From: Allomuricauda sp.
GTDB taxonomy: Bacteria > Bacteroidota > Bacteroidia > Flavobacteriales > Flavobacteriaceae
Direction of reading: 5' to 3'
NCBI RefSeq assembly: GCF_028280385.1
Contig: NZ_JANQLX010000006.1
Span: forward strand, 62,001 to 126,000
Length of the DNA: 64,000 bases
The notes below the pieces were generated by a model, which was not told where the DNA came from, searched no databases, and saw only the letters and a list, made by a program, of their open reading frames with translations. A program made the translations under genes and the position numbers. Positions 16,769 through 24,385 of the stretch are shown here, one piece after another. Position 1 is the stretch's first letter; every line of letters starts with the position of its first letter.

Positions 16769-17326
16769 TTGAGCCACCAAAATGAACATATAGATGCACT
16801 GCTTCAATCGTGCCTGCTAGGCAAATCAAGTGCACAGATGGAGGTTTACAACCGGTATTACAAGGCCATGTTCAACACAGCCTTCCGGATTGTAAAGGAC
16901 TCCGCAGAGGCCGAAGATGTGATGCAGGAATCGTTTTTGAATGCGTTTACAAAACTGCACACCTTTAAGGGAGACGTCACCTTCGGGGCTTGGTTGAAGC
17001 GTATTGTAATCAACAACAGCATCTATCATTACAAAAAACAGCAAAAAACACAAGCTGTTGATTTGGATGACGTAATGTACAAGGTCGAAGATAACGAAGC
17101 GGTTGATCTTGATCACAATGGTTATACTGAACTGAAGGCTCAAAAAGTGATGGAAACCATGAAAAGTTTGAAAGACAATTACAGAGTGTCTTTGACCTTA
17201 CATTTAGTTGAAGGCTATGATTACGAGGAAATCAGTGAAATCATGAATATCAGTTATGCCAACTGCAGAACCACGATTTCCCGCGCAAAAGAAAGCTTGA
17301 GAAAAAAATTGACCGTAAATATTTGA
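16769..17326 (+). CDS. ECF-family RNA polymerase sigma-70 factor
   Basis: A 185-residue extracytoplasmic-function sigma factor. Region 2 is visible as YNRYYKAMFNTAFRIVKD, AEDVMQESFLNAF and FGAWLKRIVINNSI; region 4 as LTLHLVEGYDYEEISEIMN and NCRTTISRAKESLRKKL. There is no ATG: the start is TTG at 16769, giving MSHQNEH. The downstream gene begins 2 bp after the stop and encodes a single-pass membrane protein, the usual place for an anti-sigma factor. Two secreted beta-repeat proteins follow in the same direction, the likely regulon core. Regulation by its own promoter is possible from the upstream TGTAACAA motif. Confidence 0.92.
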   Translation: MSHQNEHIDALLQSCLLGKSSAQMEVYNRYYKAMFNTAFRIVKDSAEAEDVMQESFLNAFTKLHTFKGDVTFGAWLKRIVINNSIYHYKKQQKTQAVDLDDVMYKVEDNEAVDLDHNGYTELKAQKVMETMKSLKDNYRVSLTLHLVEGYDYEEISEIMNISYANCRTTISRAKESLRKKLTVNI

Positions 17327-17328
17327 TT

Positions 17329-17889
17329 ATGGGAAAAGATAATTTAGACGAGTTGTTCGGTAGGCTTCAAGGTAGTTTTAACCTTGAGGAACCCCAAGAT
17401 GGGCACCAAGACCGGTTTTTGGAAAAATTAAATCAGTCCAAAGGTGTAACCTCCCTACCTACCAAGAAGTCCAATTGGTGGAAACCGCTTTCCGTTGCCG
17501 CATCTGTGGTACTGCTATGTCTTATTGGCGTGCAGGTGTTCTCTTCAAAACCCTCCATAAAGGAGCAGGTGGTGGAGATTGCCCCGGAAGTGTCCAAAAC
17601 GGAATTCTATTTTGCCAACCTTATTGAAGAACAGGTACAGCAACTTAAAAACGAAAAATCGCCCGAAACGGCCCAACTGGTGGATGACACCCTGGTGCAG
17701 TTGGAAAAATTGGAATCCGATTATGAGTCCCTTGAGCAAGAACTTGTGAACGGTGGAAACAGCAAAATCATCTTGAATGCCATGATCACCAACTTCCAAA
17801 CCCGAATTGACCTGCTAAAAGAAGTTTTGGACAACATTGATAACATTAAGAATATAAAATCATATTATGATGAAAACACTACGATATAA
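17329..17889 (+). CDS. single-pass membrane protein, probable anti-sigma factor
   Basis: A 186-residue protein with a short soluble N-terminus (residues 1-45), one transmembrane helix (PLSVAASVVLLCLIGVQVFS, about 47-66) and a periplasmic domain rich in predicted coiled coil (LEKLESDYESLEQELV). The cytosolic part is shorter than a zinc-binding anti-sigma domain and lacks its HxxxCxxC motif. Position right after the ECF sigma gene (2-bp gap) suggests it restrains that factor; this is inference from context. ATG 17329 is preferred over the TTG at 17323 that overlaps the sigma stop. It overlaps the next gene by 20 bp. Confidence 0.7.
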   Translation: MGKDNLDELFGRLQGSFNLEEPQDGHQDRFLEKLNQSKGVTSLPTKKSNWWKPLSVAASVVLLCLIGVQVFSSKPSIKEQVVEIAPEVSKTEFYFANLIEEQVQQLKNEKSPETAQLVDDTLVQLEKLESDYESLEQELVNGGNSKIILNAMITNFQTRIDLLKEVLDNIDNIKNIKSYYDENTTI

Positions 17890-18961
17890 ATATGTCTTTT
17901 TGACATTGGCATTGCTACCTTTTGTGCTTGTGGCCAACACAGGCAAGTTAAAAGGAAAGTACACCAAGGAGAAAACCATTAAAAAAGAGTTTTCCGTAAA
18001 TGCCGATGCCCTTTTTAAAGTGCGGAACAGTTATGGCAACCTAAACATTACTTCCTGGGACGAAAACCGGGTGGTGGTGGAGGTCCATATCAAGACCAAC
18101 GGCAACAATGAAGAAAAAGTGGAGCGCCGCTTAAATGAAATCGATGTGGATTTTGAATCCAGTAACAGTCTGGTCTCCGCACGTACCAGATTTGGTGAAC
18201 GTGGCAATAACTGGGGCTGGAACTGGGGCAAGCGCAACAATGTGAACGTCCAGGTCAACTATACCATAAAGATTCCTGTGAAGAACAGTGTAAGCCTAAA
18301 CAACGATTATGGTAACATTTACTTGGATCGGGTAGACGGCCACGCAAAAATCAGCTGCGACTACGGAAAAATCGAGGTCGGTGAGCTGCGTGGGCGAAAC
18401 AATGAGCTCAAGTTCGATTATACCTCGCGCTCCAACTTTGAGTATATCAACAGCGCGGAAATCATTGCCGACTACTCAGGATTTACAGTTGAAAAAGCCG
18501 GAAACCTGACCATAAAGGCAGATTACACCAACAGCACCGTTGGGAAAATGGAAAATTTGGAGTACTCCTGCGACTATGGTTCCCTTGAAGTTGGTGAAAT
18601 CAATAATGTGCATGGTAGCGGAGACTACGTTAGCGTAAAGATGGGCACGGTGCACGGGGATGTGGGCATCAATTCGGACTACGGTTCCTTAAAAATCAAT
18701 CAATTGGCTCCAGATGCCGGGGATGTGGATATCAAAACCGACTATACGGGAATCAAGATAGGTTACCACCCCGAATACCATTTTAATTTTGAGATATCAG
18801 CGGAATACGCTGGGGTAAGTGGTAAGGAGCCTTTTGAAATCAATATCAGTAAGGAAAAATCCAGTGAAAAATATTATAAGGGCTATTATGGGAGCGAAAA
18901 TTCCGGTAATACGGTCCTCATTACAACAGATTACGGCGGAATAACATTCCACCAAAATTGA
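17870..18961 (+). CDS. secreted DUF4097-like beta-repeat protein
   Basis: A 363-residue protein with a signal peptide (KYVFLTLALLPFVLVANT). The mature part opens with a KEFSVNADALFKVRNSYGNLNI segment typical of DUF4097/head-GIN-like proteins. From about residue 140 it becomes a series of roughly 20-residue repeats each starting with a DYG, DYT or DYS signature (NDYGNIYL, CDYGKIEV, ADYSGFTV, ADYTNSTV, CDYGSLEV, SDYGSLKI, TDYTGIKI, TDYGGITF). That pattern predicts a right-handed parallel beta-helix. Function unknown; probably periplasmic or surface exposed and controlled by the upstream sigma/anti-sigma pair. A second in-frame ATG lies 3 bp earlier. Confidence 0.8.
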   Translation: MKTLRYKYVFLTLALLPFVLVANTGKLKGKYTKEKTIKKEFSVNADALFKVRNSYGNLNITSWDENRVVVEVHIKTNGNNEEKVERRLNEIDVDFESSNSLVSARTRFGERGNNWGWNWGKRNNVNVQVNYTIKIPVKNSVSLNNDYGNIYLDRVDGHAKISCDYGKIEVGELRGRNNELKFDYTSRSNFEYINSAEIIADYSGFTVEKAGNLTIKADYTNSTVGKMENLEYSCDYGSLEVGEINNVHGSGDYVSVKMGTVHGDVGINSDYGSLKINQLAPDAGDVDIKTDYTGIKIGYHPEYHFNFEISAEYAGVSGKEPFEINISKEKSSEKYYKGYYGSENSGNTVLITTDYGGITFHQN

Positions 18962-18991
18962 AAATCAAAAAACAATAACTAAAACACGATC

Positions 18992-19717
18992 ATGAAAAAA
19001 CTAATGACATTGGCACTGGCACTCTCCATGGTGGCAGTTACCAACGCCCAATGGGGCAAAAAAATCAAAGGAAATGGAGATGTGGTAACCATAGAGCGCT
19101 CCGTGGGCGAATATGATGCCGTTGCACTTGCCGGATGGTTCGATGTGGAGCTGGTAGCCGGAAACGAGGGAGAAATTACCCTTAAAGGGGAATCCAACCT
19201 TTTGGAACACATTAAAACGGAAGTAAAAAACGGAAAACTGATCATCAAGCAGGAAAAAGGTGTTAACCTAAGACCTTCCAATTGGAACAGTGGTATTTTG
19301 GTCACTGTACCCATTGAGGACATCGATTCTGTTTCACTTTCGGGTTCTGGTGATGTAGTGGGCAGAACCACCATCAAGGCCAACGATTTTCACGCAGGTA
19401 TGTCGGGCTCCGGGGATGTTTCCCTTACGGTGGAGGCGCAAAGCGTAAATGCTTCCCTATCCGGCTCTGGGGATATCAACCTGGAAGGCAAAACCACTGA
19501 CTTGAGCGTTCAGGTGTCCGGTTCCGGGGATGTAAGGGCCTATGGACTTGAAGCGGAGTTTGTCACTGCACAGGTATCCGGTTCCGCGGACATCAAGGTT
19601 ACCGCCAAACAGTCCATTGATGCTAGAGTTTCCGGGTCAGGTGATATCAGCTACCGGGGCAATCCCTCCAAAATTAAGAGCAAATCATCAGGATCAGGGG
19701 ATATTTCCAAAGGTTAA
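18992..19717 (+). CDS. head-GIN (DUF2807) domain protein
   Basis: A 241-residue exported protein with signal peptide (KLMTLALALSMVAVTNAQ). The conserved opening GDVVTIERSVGEYDAVALAGWFDVELVAG is the head-GIN/DUF2807 signature, and the rest is a beta-solenoid of seven SGSGD-type turns (SLSGSGDVV, GMSGSGDVS, SLSGSGDIN, QVSGSGDVR, QVSGSADIK, RVSGSGDIS, KSSGSGDIS). Molecular role of the family is not established. It lies 30 bp after the DUF4097-like gene and closes the sigma-factor operon, ended by a hairpin terminator. Confidence 0.9.
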   Translation: MKKLMTLALALSMVAVTNAQWGKKIKGNGDVVTIERSVGEYDAVALAGWFDVELVAGNEGEITLKGESNLLEHIKTEVKNGKLIIKQEKGVNLRPSNWNSGILVTVPIEDIDSVSLSGSGDVVGRTTIKANDFHAGMSGSGDVSLTVEAQSVNASLSGSGDINLEGKTTDLSVQVSGSGDVRAYGLEAEFVTAQVSGSADIKVTAKQSIDARVSGSGDISYRGNPSKIKSKSSGSGDISKG

Positions 19718-19747
19718 TTGGAGTTTAGGACCAATCAAAAAACTTAG

Positions 19748-19772
19748 AACCGGGCTTTGACCCGGTTTTTTT
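19748..19772 (+). terminator. terminator of the sigma/beta-repeat operon
   Basis: AACCGGG, loop CTTTGA, CCCGGTT and a seven-T run. The T-run touches the stop codon of the convergent lipoprotein gene. Confidence 0.88.
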
Positions 19773-20256
19773 ATTCGCTGCTTTTACTAAATGTAACCGA
19801 CGTGGAAATGTTGGTTGTACCGTCTATAAGCAGGCTGCTTCGGGTAATATCCGCATAAATGGAATCCTTCTGTAAGGTATTTTGGGTATTGATCAAGTAA
19901 ATCTTGACACGTTCCGTGGTATCTGAAACCTGTATGATTTCCTGGGATGCTTGTATTTTGAGTTTGTCCAAACCAACAGTGGAATCCAGTTGGCGGAGGA
20001 TTTCCAGGGGTAGGTTGCCTGCCTGGGTTTCAACGACATTCCCAAAATCAGGATATTGTCGGCGTACTTTTATCAGCTCCACAAACGAATTCAGTTTTTG
20101 CACGGCAAGCTGATCCAAGCTAATCTGGTCAAGTTCCATTTCTTCCGCAGTAGTGGCCGCTGCCTCGGGAAATTCCATTTTGTTTTCCATATTCCTGTTC
20201 TCCCCTGCACAGGAGCAGAGCCAAATGAGTACCAAAAAGAAGTTTAGTTTTTTCAT
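19771..20256 (-). CDS. hypothetical lipoprotein
   Basis: A 161-residue lipoprotein: signal peptide MKKLNFFLVLIWLCSCAG with lipobox ending at Cys16. The mature part is acidic, without recognisable domain; the middle is helical (LAVQKLNSFVELIKVRRQYPDFG) and the end is beta-rich. Its start overlaps the stop of the upstream 296-residue membrane protein by 4 bp (ATGA type), so the two are translated together and probably act together at the envelope. Function not recognised. Confidence 0.75.
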   Translation of the reverse strand: MKKLNFFLVLIWLCSCAGENRNMENKMEFPEAAATTAEEMELDQISLDQLAVQKLNSFVELIKVRRQYPDFGNVVETQAGNLPLEILRQLDSTVGLDKLKIQASQEIIQVSDTTERVKIYLINTQNTLQKDSIYADITRSSLLIDGTTNISTSVTFSKSSE

Positions 20257-21143
20257 AGCACTGCAAATTTTAGGGTGATAATTTTTCCGTCCTGCATACG
20301 CTTTTCCAAAATTTTGATACGTTTTAGCTCACTTGTTGGCACGGTAAGCTTTTGTATAAAATCTTCTTTGGTATATACTTCAACACCAATATTGCTGTGT
20401 ATTTGGTAAATCAGGGCATCCTCCGAAATCAACTGTTCCAGTTTGGTTTTGTGGGCCTGCCAATCCTTCACGTTTCCAGAGGTGTAGTAATGCAACATCA
20501 GAGCATAATCGTCCCGTTCCACCTCAACCAGTTCATTGGCCCGGGTGTCTATAAACCTAAGGACGGTGTCCGTTTTGTGATAGGGCGATTGTATTACAAA
20601 TTGAATATACTCCTTCCTGGTCCTGTAGGTGAAACAACCTAGACTATCCGTTTTAAAGGTCTCGGGCGATTCATTTTCATTGAGCACCTTGATATCCAAG
20701 GGTATTTGTAGGATGGCTTCATCCGTAAGCTGGTCAACAAAGCAAAACTGAAAATTGTTCTGCCCCCTCCATGGATAGACAAGGGCTAGGGTCAAGGCCA
20801 CCAATCCGAACACAAGAAATCCCATCTTTTTGACACGTCTATTTGAATTTATACCCTGCTGGTGTTTGCCTTTGAATGTGCTCCAATTGGAATATCCGGC
20901 ATATTCGCTGAGTAGATTGAGCATATCAACCCTCGGGAGTTTATCAAGTTCGTTCTTAAAATAGGTGTAAAACCATTTCTCACTGATACTGGTACCCACC
21001 GTTGCAGAAAGGTCTTCCTGAAAAAGTGTTATTTCGTCGCCTTTCCACTCTTTTATGGGCGTATAAACTTTTTGACGGCTTGAAAAAGTAGCTGAGACTT
21101 CCTTTTTCAGCAGTCCAAAATAATATGTGTCGTCCTTTTTCAA
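20253..21143 (-). CDS. hypothetical single-pass membrane protein
   Basis: A 296-residue protein with a soluble N-terminal half and one transmembrane helix (MGFLVFGLVALTLALVYPW, about residues 107-125). The N-terminal part has helical stretches and the segment LSEYAGYSNWSTFKGK, which in flavobacterial proteins often precedes such a membrane anchor. The C-terminal domain is beta-rich, presumably periplasmic. It is followed by a lipoprotein gene with a 4-bp overlap and is divergent from the DUF4349 gene. No function can be named. Confidence 0.7.
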   Translation of the reverse strand: MKKDDTYYFGLLKKEVSATFSSRQKVYTPIKEWKGDEITLFQEDLSATVGTSISEKWFYTYFKNELDKLPRVDMLNLLSEYAGYSNWSTFKGKHQQGINSNRRVKKMGFLVFGLVALTLALVYPWRGQNNFQFCFVDQLTDEAILQIPLDIKVLNENESPETFKTDSLGCFTYRTRKEYIQFVIQSPYHKTDTVLRFIDTRANELVEVERDDYALMLHYYTSGNVKDWQAHKTKLEQLISEDALIYQIHSNIGVEVYTKEDFIQKLTVPTSELKRIKILEKRMQDGKIITLKFAVL

Positions 21144-21239
21144 TCAGTATAACTATATAACAAACAGCACTTTATAGAGATGCAATTAGAATACAAGCAT
21201 TTTACAAGATAGATACAAAAATGCCGAGGTGACTCCATT

Positions 21240-21247
21240 TAGGTTTG
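21240..21247 (+). promoter_or_regulatory. promoter -7 element of the DUF4349 gene
   Basis: TAGGTTTG matches TAnnTTTG exactly, 23 nt before the ATG at 21271. No TTG lies at the right distance upstream. Confidence 0.45.
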
Positions 21248-21270
21248 TTTCAAACTTAAAAATACACACT

Positions 21271-22116
21271 ATGAAAGCAATTGTTTTAAATCGGCTCATG
21301 AAATTTTCCATTGGAGTGCTTACGTTGGTCTATTTAGGGTCGTGTAACGACAACAGTTACAAGGAGAACGCAATGGCCCAACCGGTGGATCTGACCGAAG
21401 AGTTTGAAGTGGTCCAAACGGAGTTCAAATCCAATACGCCCAAAGATTTAAAGATCATTAAATCTGCCAAGGTGAGGTACAAGGTAAAAAAGGTACAACT
21501 TGCCACGGAACAGATCAAGCAAATAACGGCCCAACATGAAGGCTATATTTCTGATATGCGGTTTGACAACAATCTGTACAATTTGGAGAACAGGTTTACC
21601 ATTAAAGTGCCCAATTGCTCTTTTGACAATTTGTTGGACTCCATCTCCAAAGTGGCCGAGTTTATTGAATATGAAAATATTACCACCAAGGATGTAACCG
21701 AGGAATTCATTGACATTGAGGCCCGCCTAAAAACCAAATTGGAGGTAAAGGAGCGCTATGAGACCATTTTGAAGGAAAATGCAAAAACGGTAAAGGACAT
21801 TCTTGCCACCGAAGAAAAACTAAGGGTGCTGCAGGAAGAAATTGAATCTGCCCAAGGCCGAATAAAATATCTCAGCAATAAAATTGCATACAGCACCATT
21901 CAGGTAGATCTCTATGAAACGGTAAACTACAAGGAGGAACCCAGCAGCTATGAGAAGAGCTTTTGGTCCAGGGGCAAGGACGGTCTGGTATTTGGCTGGA
22001 ATTTTGTTGAAAATGTCGTCCTGGCCATTATCCATATCTGGCCCTTGCTGATCATTGGGGCAATTATCTTTTTCCTAGTCAGAAATAGAAGAATCCAAAA
22101 AAGGAAAAATCCTTAA
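21271..22116 (+). CDS. DUF4349 lipoprotein with C-terminal membrane anchor
   Basis: A 281-residue protein of the DUF4349 family. The signal peptide ends in a lipobox (VYLGSC). A beta-alpha domain follows (KSAKVRYKVKKVQLATEQIK, YISDMRFDNN), then a predicted coiled coil (EEKLRVLQEEIESAQGRIKYLSNKI), then a C-terminal transmembrane helix (AIIHIWPLLIIGAIIFFLV) with a basic tail. Having both a lipid anchor and a membrane helix is typical for this family; its function is unknown. ATG 21271 gives a proper signal peptide; the upstream ATG at 21229 would add 14 residues. It overlaps the convergent MFS gene by 4 bp. Confidence 0.85.
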   Translation: MKAIVLNRLMKFSIGVLTLVYLGSCNDNSYKENAMAQPVDLTEEFEVVQTEFKSNTPKDLKIIKSAKVRYKVKKVQLATEQIKQITAQHEGYISDMRFDNNLYNLENRFTIKVPNCSFDNLLDSISKVAEFIEYENITTKDVTEEFIDIEARLKTKLEVKERYETILKENAKTVKDILATEEKLRVLQEEIESAQGRIKYLSNKIAYSTIQVDLYETVNYKEEPSSYEKSFWSRGKDGLVFGWNFVENVVLAIIHIWPLLIIGAIIFFLVRNRRIQKRKNP

Positions 22117-23441
22117 CGGGAGCTTTTGTTTACCCGCAATAATAGGATAACCCCTATCAAAAAGAAAAGTCCTAAAAAAATGGTGCTGTTGCGCATACTA
22201 CCTGTAAGTTGTGCAACGGCACCATACAAAAAAGTACCAATGACAATCCCAATTTTTTCGGCCACATCATAAAAGCTAAAAAACGATGTGGTATCGGTGG
22301 TTTCGGGCAAAAACTTTGAGTAGGTAGATCTTGACAGTGCTTGAATACCGCCCATTACAATACCTACCAAACCTGCAGCAATAAAGAAATCCATGGGTGT
22401 TTGCAGGAAAAATGCATAGACACACAACAGTATCCAAAAAACATTGACCCAAATCAAAGTAGGGATATTGCCATAAAGTTTGGAGAGGTAAGCAGTTAAA
22501 TAGGCCCCTCCAATGGCAATTACTTGAATGATCAGAATACTGGCAATCAGCCCAATTTGTCTAAAATCGTCCGAGCCCCAATTGATTTCTTCCTCTCCAA
22601 AATAAGTGGCAATAAGCATGATGGTCTGTACCGCCATACTGTACACAAAAAAGGCTCCTAAGTACCGTTTCAACCTGGTTTCATCTCCCAATTGCTTCCA
22701 AACCGACCTCAATTCCTTAAAACCATTGAGCACGATGTTCGTTGGTTCCCCTTCTTTTTTAAACCCCTTGGGCAGATGTTTAAACGTATACTGGCTGAAC
22801 AGCATCCACCAAACTCCCACCATTACAAAGGAGTATTTCATCATGACCATCGCCACGGGTTCCCCACCAATTTCTTCAATGCCCAATATGCTGGGAAGGA
22901 AGAGCACCATAAACAAGTTTATGCCTAATAAAAGTACACTTCCAATGTACCCCAAGGAAAAGCCTTTTGCGCTGATCTTATCCTGTTGTTCGGGAAAAGC
23001 AATGTCCGGTAAGTAGGAATTGTTAATGGCAAAACTCACCCAAAAACCCACCAAGCCGAAGAAATAACATATTAATCCCAAGTAGATGTTCTCTAGAGTG
23101 AACCAGTACAGGCCAATACAGGATATTCCTCCCAAATAGCAGAAAAACTTTAGGAACATTCTTTTATTTCCCAAATAATCCGCAATCCCAGAAACCAACG
23201 GGGTAACAATAGCTATAAAAACAAAGGCGAGGGAAGTTACATAACTGATCAAGGGAGCCCTGGCAATCTCCCCACCAAAAATGGTTACTTTTTCAATCTC
23301 TGCAATTCTGAAAAGCGCTCCATAATAAATCGGGAAAATAGCTGATGAGATTACTAAGCTATATACCGAATTGGCCCAATCATAAAAGGCCCAGGCGTTC
23401 AACAATTTTTTACTTCCTTTAATTGCGAGTGCTTGTGCCAT
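22113..23441 (-). CDS. MFS transporter, UMF1 (Atg22-like) family
   Basis: A 442-residue inner-membrane protein with about 12 hydrophobic helices. The N-terminal LLNAWAFYDWANSVYSLVISSAIFP segment is the signature of the UMF1/Atg22 branch of the major facilitator superfamily, whose yeast member exports amino acids from the vacuole. The A-motif-like segment GIADYLGNKRMFLK lies between helices 2 and 3. The substrate in bacteria is not known. Monocistronic and convergent with the DUF4349 gene. Confidence 0.88.
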   Translation of the reverse strand: MAQALAIKGSKKLLNAWAFYDWANSVYSLVISSAIFPIYYGALFRIAEIEKVTIFGGEIARAPLISYVTSLAFVFIAIVTPLVSGIADYLGNKRMFLKFFCYLGGISCIGLYWFTLENIYLGLICYFFGLVGFWVSFAINNSYLPDIAFPEQQDKISAKGFSLGYIGSVLLLGINLFMVLFLPSILGIEEIGGEPVAMVMMKYSFVMVGVWWMLFSQYTFKHLPKGFKKEGEPTNIVLNGFKELRSVWKQLGDETRLKRYLGAFFVYSMAVQTIMLIATYFGEEEINWGSDDFRQIGLIASILIIQVIAIGGAYLTAYLSKLYGNIPTLIWVNVFWILLCVYAFFLQTPMDFFIAAGLVGIVMGGIQALSRSTYSKFLPETTDTTSFFSFYDVAEKIGIVIGTFLYGAVAQLTGSMRNSTIFLGLFFLIGVILLLRVNKSSR

Positions 23442-23536
23442 AGGATTATAATAAAAATGTCATCCAAAGGCTATCGGAAACCTTGAGTGGATTTCAAATA
23501 GGCCATGGATGACATTAAATGTTTGTCTTTCAAGGG

Positions 23537-24346
23537 TTATTTAAATGATGTTACCCCAAATTTGGCCGCTTCCTGTTTTGCTGCAGGAGCCCAGGCCAAT
23601 AGGTTATTGATCCGTGTATCGTTTGAAGGATGCGTGCTCAAAAACTCGGGTGGCGCCTGCCCCCCAGCTTTGGCCTTCATACGTTTCCAAAGTTCAGCGG
23701 CTTCATCAGGATTGTATCCGGCAATGGCCATGATCTGCAAGCCTATTCTATCGGCCTCGGTTTCATGGCTACGGCTAAAAGGCAACATTACCCCTACCGT
23801 AGAGCCCAATCCATACGCTTGGTTGAACGTATTTCTCTTTTGCGGATCCTTAATGGCCACGTTTCCTGCCACGGCACCAATTTGCTGTAGCATCCCGGCG
23901 CTCATACGCTGCGCTCCATGGTCTGCAAGGGCATGTGCCACTTCGTGCCCCATAACCACTGCCACTCCTGTTTCGGTTTGTGTGATGGGCAATATGCCTG
24001 TGTAAAAAACAATCTTACCCCCGGGCATGCACCAAGCATTTACCGTTTCATCGTTTACCAATTTGTACTCCCATTTATAATCCTTTAAATATCCCGGGTA
24101 ACCATTGGCATCCAACCAGCGTTCCGCAGCTGTGGAAATGCGTTGCCCCACCCTGGTAATCATTTCAGCATCTGAAGTTCCCGTAACGACCTTGTTTTCA
24201 TTCAAAAACTGGTCATATTGTGCAAAAGCCATTGGAAATATCTGGCTATTTGGGTAAAAATTGAGCGTACTTTTCCCTGTAAACGGGTTTACCTTACAGG
24301 CAACAACCGATAAAAAAATCGCTGCTGTTAGAATACATTTTTTCAT
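23537..24346 (-). CDS. M48-family metalloprotease lipoprotein
   Basis: A 269-residue peptidase of family M48, likely on the periplasmic face of a membrane. Signal peptide MKKCILTAAIFLSVVACK with lipobox cysteine at 17. The zinc motif HEVAH (in MGHEVAHALADHGAQ) and the third ligand in ETEADRIGLQIM are intact. Related E. coli proteins (LoiP, BepA) clear misfolded outer-membrane proteins, so a quality-control role is plausible. It lies 40 bp upstream-facing from the GH31 gene on the same strand; there is no convincing functional link between them. Confidence 0.9.
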   Translation of the reverse strand: MKKCILTAAIFLSVVACKVNPFTGKSTLNFYPNSQIFPMAFAQYDQFLNENKVVTGTSDAEMITRVGQRISTAAERWLDANGYPGYLKDYKWEYKLVNDETVNAWCMPGGKIVFYTGILPITQTETGVAVVMGHEVAHALADHGAQRMSAGMLQQIGAVAGNVAIKDPQKRNTFNQAYGLGSTVGVMLPFSRSHETEADRIGLQIMAIAGYNPDEAAELWKRMKAKAGGQAPPEFLSTHPSNDTRINNLLAWAPAAKQEAAKFGVTSFK

Positions 24347-24385
24347 AACTGTTAATAGTGTTTAGTATAGGGAAAATACAAAAAA

